Positions 33,540 through 43,760 of a DNA stretch of 64,000 nucleotides are shown in pieces. Below the pieces are notes generated by a model, which ran no database searches, was not told the origin of the DNA, and was given only the letters and a program-made list of their open reading frames with translations. Numbering within the stretch: position 1 is the stretch's first letter; every line of letters starts with the position of its first letter. Source of the DNA: Odobenus rosmarus divergens (Eukaryota; Chordata; Mammalia; Carnivora; Odobenidae). The stretch is taken from contig NW_004451010.1 in the NCBI RefSeq assembly GCF_000321225.1, positions 143,027-207,026 on the forward strand. Reading direction: 5' to 3'. A program made the position numbers and the translations under genes.

Positions 33540-35075
33540 ACTAAAACATTGTGGACCCAGTAGGTACGATCAGCAAAACACCATCCTTAGGGGTTTAAGG
33601 ATGAGATGGTTTGTTTGGGGCAAAAGGGAGGCTATAACCTATAAAGATATGTTTAAGAGTTGAGAGGAAAGATATTGCCCTTAAAAATGTAGTGCTTTAA
33701 TAGAAAAATATTTTTTTATATAAACCTCCTAGTTTTGTTTGTTTTGTAAAGATATTGAGACAGCATTGTGTATAAAAAGCCTAATAGGAGATTTAGGGCT
33801 TCAGTGTGACCTTGAGTAATTTCTGTAAGTTCTTTGAGATACGACTTTCTCGTCCTCTTCTAAAAGGACTGGACCAGCTGGGAGCTTAAGTTGTGGGGAG
33901 TCCCAATTCCCCATGGTGCCATGATCCCTGATCACTTGGGGAGGGAGAACATAATGGGTCCTTAGATGAGAGTGGGCTCATTCAGGCTTTTACAAGTCAT
34001 GTGCCCACTTCTCTGACTGGTGGTTAGAAGCTTAAGGGCATAGACATATGGTAAGCTAGGTCACGGCTAGGGAAAATCTGAGAAGTCAAGCAAAGCTGAT
34101 CTAGGTATTTCTCAATGTTCAATTTTTATCTTTTCTAGTCTCACCTCCTTCCTAGTCACCTCCAGACTCCTAATACTTTTCTTCCACTTATGTACACTGC
34201 AGAATTTCCCCATTAGAGTTTCTCAAAACATTTTTCTATGATGTCTTCTTTCCCAGACAATGCCTGAACTTTCAGGCATTTTCAAATCTATTCCCCAAGC
34301 ATCTTAATTTCCCTTTCATCATTCCCCAGCTGCTGGCTAACTAACTAGTCAGTTAAAGAAATGAATCAGGGCCATGGGGATAATGGTTAGTAATAGTCTA
34401 ATCCTTTTCATATAACAGGGACCCTTCAGGGACTTTGCCCCAAGAACCTGTTGGGGCCAGCAGTAAAGGAGTTTTGGGGGTTTGTATAAGCAAGTTATAT
34501 TTAAGACCAGATCTGGATGAAGAACTTAAATTTATATATGTCAGAAAGTTTTCTTCAGTTTAAGTAAATGTAGCAAATATTAATTAAACGTGACTGTATG
34601 ACAGAGGTTGAGGTTTTTTTTCACTCTCCTGTGAAAGTTCAGCCTTCACGACCGTTCGAACGAAGAAAGGATACATTTATGAGAAGGGTTTCTGCACTCA
34701 ACTGCTGCTGCTTTTCCAAGACTGGTAACGTGGGGAATATGGTCTAAATAGAAACCCAAGGTCCTCATTACTTCTGTCTGCCTTAAACCCAGAGCAAATC
34801 CCAAGACATCAGCTTCCTGCTTCCCATTCTCCAGACTCCCACAAGACCCCTCTAAGAGCTCCAGATTCACAAGTACTTTCTAAAGGAAAGTGACCCTGAT
34901 GTCAAACAACAGAGAAAGGGAAAAAACACAGAGATGAGAAAGTGGTACAGTTGCTCATATCAGTCTGTGTAATAAAGATATGTATTAGTTTGGAAGTAGG
35001 AAATTGTAACATCATCATAAAAGCCACACTATTTACATATTAATTGCCATGAGCACAAGGTTTGGAAGTTTTCAC
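33540..35075. other. Mostly single-copy-looking DNA
   Basis: A weak sense MIR-like stretch may lie at 33770-33865 (TGTGACCTTGAGTAATTTCT). No gene or other repeat is recognised. Confidence 0.4.
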
Positions 35076-35079
35076 AGAG

Positions 35080-35335
35080 ATGACTGTTTTGAGCTGGGCT
35101 TTGAAGGATGAAGAGGAGTCTGCCATTTTAAGCAGTAGGGGAATTCCAAGCCCAAGAAAGTGCATGAGCAGAAGTCCACAGGTGTGATCATGCATGGAGT
35201 GTTCAGTAAACAGCAGGGTGCATGGTCGGGCTGGAGCATAGAGTACGTGGAACTAGAGTTGGGAGGTGGAGTAGAAAGGTAGGATGACAGAGTAAAACCT
35301 ATGTACTTGGCCTGAAGAAATTGAATTAATGGGAA
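35080..35335 (-). mobile_element. L2 LINE fragment
   Basis: GAGCTGGGCTTTGAAGGATG, GGGGAATTCCAAGCCCAAG, GTGCATGAGCAGAAGTCC and TACTTGGCCTGAAG follow L2 in reverse complement. Confidence 0.65.
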
Positions 35336-35513
35336 TGAATGAGAATAAATAAATGACATCTTCTGGGACCTGGGAAGGACTACTACTGTATGGGAGCCTT
35401 GTGGGAGTATCTTGGAGTAGTTGGGAAATACGGACACTAATACTATTTTTGTCTAAACCAAGATTATTTGGTGGGAGATTCCTCATGAGTGATGTAAAAA
35501 CTGGACCAGGTGA

Positions 35514-35707
35514 GGGGCGCCTGGGTGGCTCAGTCGGTAAAGCGTCTACCTTCAGCTCAGGTCATGATCCTAGAGTCCTGGGATCGAGCGCCGCATCGGG
35601 CTCCCTGCTGCATGGGGAGCCTGTTTCTCCCTCTGCCCCTGCTGCTCTCCCCCTGCTTGTTCTCTCTCTTTCTCTCTGTCAAATAAATAAGTAAAATCTT
35701 AAAAAAG
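35514..35707 (+). mobile_element. SINEC-type SINE, full length
   Basis: Starts GGGGCGCCTGGGTGGCTCAG. The B-box-like stretch is GGGATCGAGCGCC. It is flanked by AACTGGACCAGGTGA (35499-35513 and 35708-35722), a perfect 15-bp duplication. Confidence 0.96.
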
Positions 35708-35986
35708 AACTGGACCAGGTGACCCCAAGTTCCTCTCTGCCTTTCTCTGGTTTTAGATACAAGCTAACATCATACTATAATGGTGCTACCCCTGGCCCCA
35801 GGATGTGGTGAGGGGGACTGTTATGGAGTTATTATTATTAGTCTCTGCCTGAAGCACCTTTGTAGTGACTTATTTTATTTTCTTATCTAACTCTAACACT
35901 GGCCAAGTCAGAGTCCTTTGCTTCTTTATGAGAGAGCACTGGCTGTTTTATTGAAGTATATGACCTCAATCCAAAAGCTTTGAGGG

Positions 35987-35987
<1 letters not shown>

Positions 35988-36032
<45 letters not shown>
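35988..36032. repeat. (GT)n microsatellite, about 22 units
   Basis: An uninterrupted GT tract of about 45 bp, the longest perfect dinucleotide repeat in the window. Likely polymorphic. Confidence 0.97.
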
Positions 36033-36036
<4 letters not shown>

Positions 36037-36299
36037 CCATCATTAAGTTTTGGAGTCACTTAGATTTGAATTGAAAGTCCTTCTATAGTCTGGCAACAAG
36101 TGTGCAACCACGTTGGGTTGGAAGTGTGGGAGACAGGTGTAATTTGTGTTGCCATTAACAGACAGAAGGTATCTAGAGGGGGGCATAGGATATGTATATG
36201 GACTACTCTCCTACCCTATTAGAGCCTCATCTCTGGGCTTGTAAGCAGATCCATCTGTGAGTAGGAAACTTTCTAGAGCAGTCACTACCCTGTAGGGAA

Positions 36300-36500
36300 A
36301 GACTGTGGCAGTCAGGCTGACTTGGAAGAAAATCTCAGCTCTATCCATATTAGCTGTGTGATGTGAGTAAGTTGCTTAACTTTTGAGAGCCTCATTTTCC
36401 TCAGCCATAAGATGATTCTTCATAGGATTACTATTAAAATGGCAGTCAAGTATGTGAAAATGCCTGGCTTTGTTGCAAAAGCACTCAGTCAACTGTAGAA
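36300..36500 (+). mobile_element. MIR SINE
   Basis: TATTAGCTGTGTGATGTGAG, TAAGTTGCTTAACTTTTGAG, CCTCATTTTCCTCAGCCATA and AAATGCCTGGCTTTGTTGC follow MIR in sense. Confidence 0.75.
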
Positions 36501-37659
36501 TTATTTTTTTCCTGCTGAGTCGTGAGTAGCCCCCAATACATCTTTCTCGGCTTCCCTTCTTTAGAATAACTCATCCCAGTTCCTTAAACCTTTTGACTGA
36601 GTCTTGTTTCTTAGCCTCTTATTGTAACTGTGGTTGTTTATAGACCTTGTCTCCAGTTCTCCTTGGTGACACTTGAGAAGAGCCCAGCCTTGCGGGAGCT
36701 GACAGCACAGCTACATGCCAGTTTCTCTCATTTCTCATTTCTCACCCATCACACTCCTTCAGCTTCCAGTATCCTCCCTCCTCCTGGGATGTGGGCCAAG
36801 CTGAGAGACTCTTAGCTACCGCTCCCACCACTTCCCAAGTGGGGGTGATGACTAGTCCTCACAGCAGCTATTCCTGAGACAGGCTCTTGGCAAGGCTTTA
36901 GCTGCTACTAAGTTGCAAATCCTGCCCCAGCAATTCCCTCCTTTGTGTCATAAAAAGAGACAGAGGATCTCTCTGTTGCAAATTCATCTGTAGCATTTTC
37001 AATTCAACAATGAATAGAGTGACTCTATATAAATTATTTGAGGGTGCAGAGTTGACACTGTTGCCAAACAATCTCCCATTAATGCATAGCTAATGCAAAA
37101 CCAATGTATGACTGGAAGTCCAATGCTGGACAGTTACTTCAACTGGAACTGAACTGAAATACCAATTTTTGTGCTACATGAACCAACAACAGCTGAATAA
37201 TGCAAGAATCTGAGAAAGTTTTCTCCATTACATAAAAACAACCACATGCTTGTTTGTTTTTAGCAAACATTCAAGTGTCTATCATATGCTAATATGCTAT
37301 CGTCAATATGTCAAGATGCTATTCTTAGGGACTTAATGTATGTTATTCTATGAAATGAGAATATTTTTGATATTTACATTATAACCAAGTCTATTTTATT
37401 ATTTCTTTTATCTCCCACATATTATTTACTTTCCACAGATGGGAAAACTGTGGCAACATTATGTCTTTGTCCGGAGTAGAACCAGATCCCACGAATGGAG
37501 TCTTGATTTACATGTAGCGCCATAGCCTTCATGGTAACTGAATTTCAGGTCAAGGTAATGATCTAGTGCCCCTATCAAAAACATTTTAGAATTCCCAACA
37601 CCATCCAAATTTCATTAATTCTTACTTACTCGTTCAACTTAACAAAATGTTTGAGTGCT
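36501..37659. other. Single-copy-looking DNA
   Basis: No repeat or coding frame is recognised. Confidence 0.4.
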
Positions 37660-37676
37660 AAGAAAATGCTTGACAC

Positions 37677-37883
37677 TGGGCGCCTGGGTGGCTCAGTTGG
37701 TTAAGCGACTGCCTTCGGCTCAGGTCATGATCCTGGAGTCCCTGGATCGAGTCCCGCATTGGGCTCCCTGCTCGGCAGGGAGTCTGCTTCTCCCTCTGAC
37801 CCTCCCCCATCTTATGTGCTTTCTCTCTCTCTCATTCTCTCTCTCTCTCAAATAAAATAAATAAAAAAATCTTAAAAAAAAAA
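37677..37883 (+). mobile_element. SINEC-type SINE, full length
   Basis: Starts GGGCGCCTGGGTGGCTCAGT, with long CT repeats and an A-rich tail. It is flanked by AAGAAAATGCTTGACAC (37660-37676 and 37884-37900), a perfect 17-bp duplication. Confidence 0.97.
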
Positions 37884-38492
37884 AAGAAAATGCTTGACAC
37901 CTTATTTTGCTAGCTCCTTGTGCCTTTCCAGAATGTTATAACATTAAAATTATGGTAGACTGGTGGTAAGGTTAAGATGAGACTCAGAAATGGAACTTTC
38001 CACAATAGAAACCAGACAAATTTCTGGTTTTTGTGTAGATTCTGACTCTTATAATCATATACTACTAAATTTATCATAAAGACTAGCAGGGGACCTACAA
38101 ACTTGGTTGCTTGGCAAATTTTGATCTTTAAGAAAAAGGTCAAATTTCACTTGAAAACATAAGGTAAAAAAACTGAATTTTTTGGTGTTTTTTGAGACAG
38201 AGTTATTAATGTGTTTAAATCCTACCCCCAAATTTTCAGTTCTCCATTGTTATGGAGATATTATTATGGTATTCTTGAGCTTACTTTGTGATTTTCCAAT
38301 GCAGTTCAGTTGATAATTCGGCTACATTTCAGGTAATGAATTCCATAATTATTTTAATGCACATTCGAAGTGCAATGATCTGTTAGGAAGCTAAAAAGTC
38401 TTAAGTCATACAATAGTAGACTCTTGAAGTTTTTTTAGTCATTTGTTTAATTTAAAACTGACATATCTCTACTCAAAAGTTTAGATCTTTTA

Positions 38493-38689
38493 TTTTTTTA
38501 TTTATTAAAGATTTTATTTATTTATTTGACAGAGAGTGCACAAGCGGGGGGGGAGCAACAGGCAGAGGCAGAGGGAGAAGCAGGCTCCCTGCTGAGCAGG
38601 GACCCCAATGTGGGACTCAATCCCAGGACCCTGAGATCATGACCTGAGCTGAAGGCAGTTGCCTAACCAACTGAGCCACCCAGGTGCCC
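38493..38689 (-). mobile_element. SINEC-type SINE, minus strand
   Basis: Plus-strand view: TTTTTTATTTATTAAAGATT, then TTTATTTATTTGACAGAGAG, a run of eight G inside, and the head complement CTGAGCCACCCAGGTGCCC. It is flanked by AAAAGTTTAGATCTTTTA (38475-38492) and AAAACTTTAGATCTTTTA (38690-38707), with one mismatch. Confidence 0.96.
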
Positions 38690-38863
38690 AAAACTTTAGA
38701 TCTTTTAAAACAGTTCCTGTGCTTTTCTTCCTTCCTCTGTCCTGAAAATGAAGAGAAAAAAAAGTCTCTAAAATATTTGTTTGACAAATGAACAAAGAAA
38801 TGAATCTTCTGAGCTCTTTCTAGGCATTGTGGGGTTAGCTTGAGTCACAGCATCATTTTGGGG

Positions 38864-39229
38864 GGATCATTAGTTCTGCTAAATTTTTTCTTGAGTCAAG
38901 AGCACATGTTGGGGATGCTCTCTCAGCATAAATATGATGTAACATCTCAGGATGTGGAATTGTTATAAAAAAAGACTTTGTTGCATCTGCAAAATTGTTG
39001 ATGATCACTGAACTAATCCAGATCATCTCTGGAGGGAAATTTGATTCAAGAATGTCACCTTCAGAGATCAAAGACATCTTATCCAGTATGACTGGACCCT
39101 GCTGGTAGCTAATCCCCCATACTACGAATCCAAAAAGTTTAGCTGTCCTGATGCTGTGCTCACTACCCAAAATCCTACTGATAAGCCCATCATGAGGATC
39201 AGGGTTCACCTTTATAATAAACAATTGTC
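38864..39229 (-). other. Unexplained open reading frame, about 120 codons
   Basis: Read on the minus strand the frame is open from a stop near 39228 to a TGA at its low-coordinate end. The first ATG lies well inside the frame; the apparent start is a TTG, so there is no evident initiator. Composition looks protein-like (AKLFGFVVWGISYQQGP and ILESNFPPEMIW are typical stretches) and no repeat family overlaps it. I do not recognise the product. It may be a processed-pseudogene or old-element fragment, an exon, or chance. No poly-A tail or target duplication was found, and no good splice sites frame it. Confidence 0.3.
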
Positions 39230-39429
39230 ATGGGAAAAAAAGAATGTCCCCTTCAAATCACTATACTTGGACACTACAAATGGGTTCTCCTGCCTGCTAT
39301 AAATGCTAACTTGACCCTTTTATTCTACTGGTTCTCAACACCAGAAATTAGATGAAATGTGCCAACAAGAAGATACTTCTCAGTGCCTCCTTGCTCCTAC
39401 AGCTTCTCTTTGTTTAAAAAACAAAACAA

Positions 39430-39610
39430 GGGGAGCCTGGGTGGCTCAGTCATTGGGCGTCTGCCTTCGGCTCAGGTCATGATCCCAGGGTTCTGGGGTC
39501 GAGTCCCGGATCGGGCTCCCTGCTCGGCAGGAAGCCTGCTTCTCCCTCTGCCTCTCCCCCTGCTTGTGTTCCCTCTTTCACTGTGTCTCTGTATGAAAAA
39601 CATGATCTTT
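39430..39610 (+). mobile_element. SINEC-type SINE with degenerate tail
   Basis: Starts GGGGAGCCTGGGTGGCTCAG, with a complete body. The usual AAATAAATAAA tail is replaced by TGTATGAAAAACATGATCTTT. No clear target duplication is seen. Confidence 0.92.
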
Positions 39611-39734
39611 GGTTTTCATATCTTGTGATTTAGTTGAATGTAGGGAGATTTAAATTGCAGAGTTTGAAACTCTGAGATAGACCCATCTGTTAGTTGGCCA
39701 TCAAGTATTCAAGTAGGCCAAGTGAAGGAATTTT

Positions 39735-39943
39735 GCAGAGGTATCAGTCAAGGTTCACAAGAGAAACAGAACCAATGGGAGATAGATATGTGTGTGTGTA
39801 TGATATATATAATATATAAATATATATAAATAAAGATATATAAGCATATACATATTTTTTATGGAATTGGCTCATGCAATTTTTGGGCCTGGCAAGCCTG
39901 AAATTTGTAGGGTAGGCCAGCAGGTTGGAAACTCAGGCAGGAG
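39735..39943. repeat. Old interspersed repeat, left part, split by L1 copy B
   Basis: AACAGAACCAATGGGAGATA, then an AT-rich expansion at 39788-39860, then GGAATTGGCTCATGCAATTT and CAGCAGGTTGGAAACTCAGG match a common mammalian element whose family I cannot name securely. Its continuation lies at about 41606-41790 (AAGGCCCTCAACTTATTGGG, GAGGCCCACCTATGTTATC). Confidence 0.55.
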
Positions 39944-39959
39944 TTAATGTTGTAGTCTT
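39944..39959. repeat. L1 target-site duplication, left copy
   Basis: TTAATGTTGTAGTCTT, repeated exactly at 41590-41605 (16 bp). Confidence 0.95.
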
Positions 39960-41589
39960 TTTTTTTATTATTATTATGTTATGTTAATCACCATACATTA
40001 CATCATTAGTTTTGGATGTAGTGTTCCATGATTCATTGTTTGTGCATAACACCCAGTGCTCCACGCAGAACATGCCCTCTTTAATACCCACCAGGCTAAC
40101 CCATCCCCCCACCCCCCTCCCCTCTAGAACCCTCAGTTTGTTTCTCAGAGTCCATCGTCTCTCATGGTTCGTCTCCCCCTCCGATTTCCCCACCTTCATT
40201 CTTCCCCTCCTGCTATCTTCTTCTTTTTTTTTTTTTTTTTAACATATAATGTATTATTTGTTTCAGAGGTCTAGGTCTGTGATTCATCAGTCTTACATAA
40301 TTCACAGCGCTTACCATAGCACATACCCTCCCCAATGTCTATCACCCAGCCACCCCATCCCTCCCACCCCCCACCACTCCAGCAACCCTCAGTTTGTTTC
40401 CTGAGATTAAAAATTCCTCATATCAGTGAGGTCATATGATACATGTCTGTGTCTGATTGACTTATTTCGCTCAGCATAATACCCTCTAGTTCCATCCACG
40501 TCGTTGCAAATGGCAAGATTTTATTTTTGTTTTTTGTTTTTGATGGCTGCATAATATTCCATTGTATATATCTACTACATCTTCTTTATCCATTCATCCA
40601 TCAATGGACATCTTGGCTCTTTCCATAGTTTGGCTATTGTGGACATTGCTGCTGTAAACATAGGGGTGCACGTACCCTTTCGGATCACTACATTTGTATC
40701 TTTGGGGTAAATACCCAGTAGTGCAATTGCTGGGTCATAGGGTAGCTCTATTTTCAACTTTTTGAGGAACCTCCATACTGTTTCCCAGAGTGGCCGCACC
40801 AGCTTGCATTTCCACCAACAGTGTAGGAGGGTTCCCCTTTCTCCGCATCCTCCCAACATCTGTCGTTTCCTGACTTGTTAATTTTAGCCATTCTGACTGG
40901 TGTGAGGTGGTATCACATTGAGGTTTTGATTTGGATTTCCCTGATGCCGAGCGATGTTGAACACTTTTTCGTGTGTCTGTTGGCCATTTGGATGTCTTCT
41001 TTGGAAAAATGTCTGTTCATGTCTTCTGCCCATTTCTTGATTGAATTATTTGTTCTTTGGTTGTTGAGTTTGATAAGTTCTTTATAGATTTTGGATACTA
41101 GCCCTTTATCTGATATGTCATTTGCAAATATCTTCTCCCATTCTGTTGGTTGTCTTTTGGTTTTGTGGACTGTTTCTTTTGCTGTGCAAAAGCTTTTTAT
41201 TTTGATGAAGTCCCAATAGTTCATTTTTGCCCTTGCTTCCCTTGCCTTTGGCGATGTTTCTAAGAAAATGTTGCTGTGGCTGAGGTCGAAGAGGTTGCTG
41301 CCTGTCTTCCCCTCTAGGATTTTGATGGACTCCTGTCTCACATTGAGGTCTTTCAACGATTTGGAGTCTATTTTTGTATGCGGTGTAAGGAAATGGTCCA
41401 GTTTCATTCTTCTGCATGTGGCTGTCCAATTTTCCCCACACCACTTGTTGAAGACACTGTCTTTTTTCCATTGGGCATTCTTTCCTGCTTTGTCAAAGAT
41501 TAGTTGGCCATAGAGTTGAGGGTCCATTTCTGGGCTCTGTTCTGTTCCATTGATCTATGTGCATGTTTTTGTGCCAGTACTATACTGTC
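39960..41589 (-). mobile_element. Young 5'-truncated L1 (copy B), ORF2 C-terminal pseudogene
   Basis: This is a 1630-bp insertion on the minus strand. In plus-strand order it has poly-T, a 3' UTR with a duplicated module (39975-40420) and the ORF2 C-terminal third. The C-terminal frame at 40575-40859 carries [14 protein letters not shown], the cysteine-rich end of ORF2, and [16 protein letters not shown]. The upstream frame (40913-41527) begins [20 protein letters not shown] and ends at a TGA at 40913-40915. A 1-bp loss near 40850-40856 shifts to the C-terminal frame, which stops at 40575-40577. No reverse transcriptase core remains. A perfect 16-bp duplication flanks it, so it is recent. Confidence 0.96.
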
Positions 41590-41605
41590 TTAATGTTGTA
41601 GTCTT
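41590..41605. repeat. L1 target-site duplication, right copy
   Basis: TTAATGTTGTAGTCTT; partner at 39944-39959. Confidence 0.95.
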
Positions 41606-41929
41606 GAGGCAAAATTTCTTTTTCTCCAGGAAACCTCAGTTTTTGCTCTTAAGGCCCTCAACTTATTGGGCGAGGCCCACCTATGTTATCAAAGGTTATC
41701 TCTTTTACTTAAAGTCAACTAATTGAAGCTGTTAACCACATGTACAAAATTCCTTCACAGCAACATGTTCTTCACCATATGGCAGGTATGGTAAAGAACA
41801 ACATGGACTGAGATCATACTGCTTCATATCCATGCTCTTGTACAAGCTGTAACCACACTCTGGAAGGTACCCCCTCGTGTTGTCTACTTATTCCTTGAAT
41901 ATGTTTCCTTCTCATTTAGAATTTACCTT

Positions 41930-42870
41930 CTTACTAAAGTTTGGATCATGGTGATGAAAAGAAGTTGGAAGATTCAAGAGCTATTCAGGAGGGAGATCAA
42001 GAGGACTTTGTGACTGATGGGTTTTGAATATGAGAAAGGGAAGCAAATATGGAGTAACATCCAGGTACCTGCCTTGAGCAGGGTGACTGGTAGAGTTAAT
42101 CACAATGCAGAAAATGGAGGACAAAAATAAATCTGGCAGAGAAGATGATCATTTCAGTTGGACACATTGTGTTTTTGTTGCCTATGAATCATGGTGAGAA
42201 TGTGTAGAGGAAGATAGTGCTCAGGACAGATATCTGAACTAAGCCTACAAATCTGGGTTGTGTCTTATGTGAATGAAAGCTGAAGAAGTTATATAGGAAA
42301 TTACATGGAGAAGACCAAATGCGGAATCCTGGAAAAACATTATTTGAAGAAACAGAGAGAAGTGCCTCTGAAGGAGACTGAGAATAAATTATCAAAGGAG
42401 TAGAAAGAAAACCAAGAAAATGTGTCACAAAATAAAAGCAACCAGTCAGTGTCAGATGGAGCAGATAAGTCACATAAGATGAGCTTCAAAATGCTGTCCA
42501 TTAACATTAACAATAAGATTGTTGGGGGCACCTGGGTGGCTCAGTCGGTTAAGTGGCCAACTCTTGATTTTGACTCAGGTCATGATCTCAGGGTCCTGGG
42601 ATCGAACCCCATGTTGGGCTCCACAATCAGTGGGGAGTCTGCTTGAGGATTCTCTCTTTCTCCCTCTCCCTCTGCCCCTCCCCTGGCTTGTGTGTGCTCA
42701 TGTGCTCATGCTCTCTCTCAAATAAATCTTAAAAAAAAATAAAAAAACCAATAAGATTGTTGGTATTCTTGGAGCAAATTTTTTCAGCGAATGGGGTGGA
42801 AGCCAGAGTGCTGTAGGATGAAGACTAGATAGGATGTCAAGTGGAAGCAGCAAGTGTAGACAAATCTTCC
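41930..42870 (-). mobile_element. L2 LINE relic with nested SINE
   Basis: AAGAAGTTGGAAGATTCAAG, AGAGAAGTGCCTCTGAAGGA, GACTGAGAATAAATTATCAA and AAACCAAGAAAATGTGTCAC, then after the SINE GAATGGGGTGGAAGCCAGAG, follow L2 order in reverse complement. Decayed, no frame. Confidence 0.55.
42526..42748 (+). mobile_element. SINEC-type SINE, older subfamily, long tail
   Basis: The head is GGGCACCTGGGTGGCTCAGT, with CAACTCTTGATTTTGACTCA as in the older subfamily. The long CT-rich body ends CTCAAATAAATCTT plus an A-rich tail. It is flanked by CAATAAGATTGTTGG (42511-42525 and 42749-42763), a perfect 15-bp duplication. Confidence 0.96.
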
Positions 42871-42899
42871 ACTGATTACTTCCATCCTCTCTGAGTAAA

Positions 42900-43760
42900 T
42901 AGATAGGTTCTTATATTCTAGCAGTCTGGATCCAATCAGGAGATTGAGACCACACAGTGATTTAAACAGGGGAACTTTAAAAAAAAATAAACGGGAAGTT
43001 TAATATAAAGAATTATTAAACTATAATAATAGAGTAACTGTAGGATATAAGATTACTCTTTATGGTATCTTAGGGCAGAAGGAGATGGACAAACTTGGAA
43101 GGTGGCCCTCTCCTCAAGGCTGTGGTTTGAATCTCATTGGAGAAATGTGTATTTGAACCTCCTAGATGGCAAGAAGTTTGCTGATTTGCCAGCCAGAGCT
43201 GGTCTGCAGTCACAGGATGAGCAGGAATGAACCCTCTGGCATGCAGGCAGGGCTGGTGAGCCACAGCTGGTGGCCAGTGCATGGGTGTGCAGTAGCAGTG
43301 GAGGCCTGAGGTCCCTATGGGGAAGAATGTGAGGTTGGGGGGAGCACAGCATGGAGAGGATAATGGGAGCCACACCTGAGGAGGGAGTTAGCGTAAACAA
43401 TCAGGGAGCCAATACTGAGACGAGGCCTGGAGCACAGGATATCTGTATAGAGAGGGCAGCAGGAAGATGATCACCAGGCTGTGCTGGGGCTGCAATGTCC
43501 CTGAGGGACAGTGCCTGCTGGGTGGGTGCCTAGGGCCAAGTATCACCAGATGTCCTCACACCCACACTGCTGAACCACCACACTGCAGCCAGAAACCTCA
43601 AGAGAGCCCCTTCCTCCTGCAGTGTCCCTCCAGCGCTCTCTACTGAGAAAGCTTCACATCATGCTAACAGAGAAATGCTTCCAGCAATTCCATCCATTAT
43701 CACAGAGTATATATTTGAAGGGTGAATTGGAACTGAGAGACAATTGATAGTAGCATGGAC
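42900..43760. repeat. Possible old interspersed repeat, GC-richer, not assigned
   Basis: The GAGATTGAGACCACACAGTG start and the TCCTCCTGCAGTGTCCCTCC and CACATCATGCTAACAGAGAA end remind me of a mammalian repeat consensus. I cannot confirm it by reading. Overlapping minus-strand frames of about 100 codons have no domain. Confidence 0.3.

Noticed and set aside
35988..36032. Long GT tract as a possible CRISPR or satellite array
   Set aside because: Plain dinucleotide repeat; no unit with spacers and no higher-order structure.
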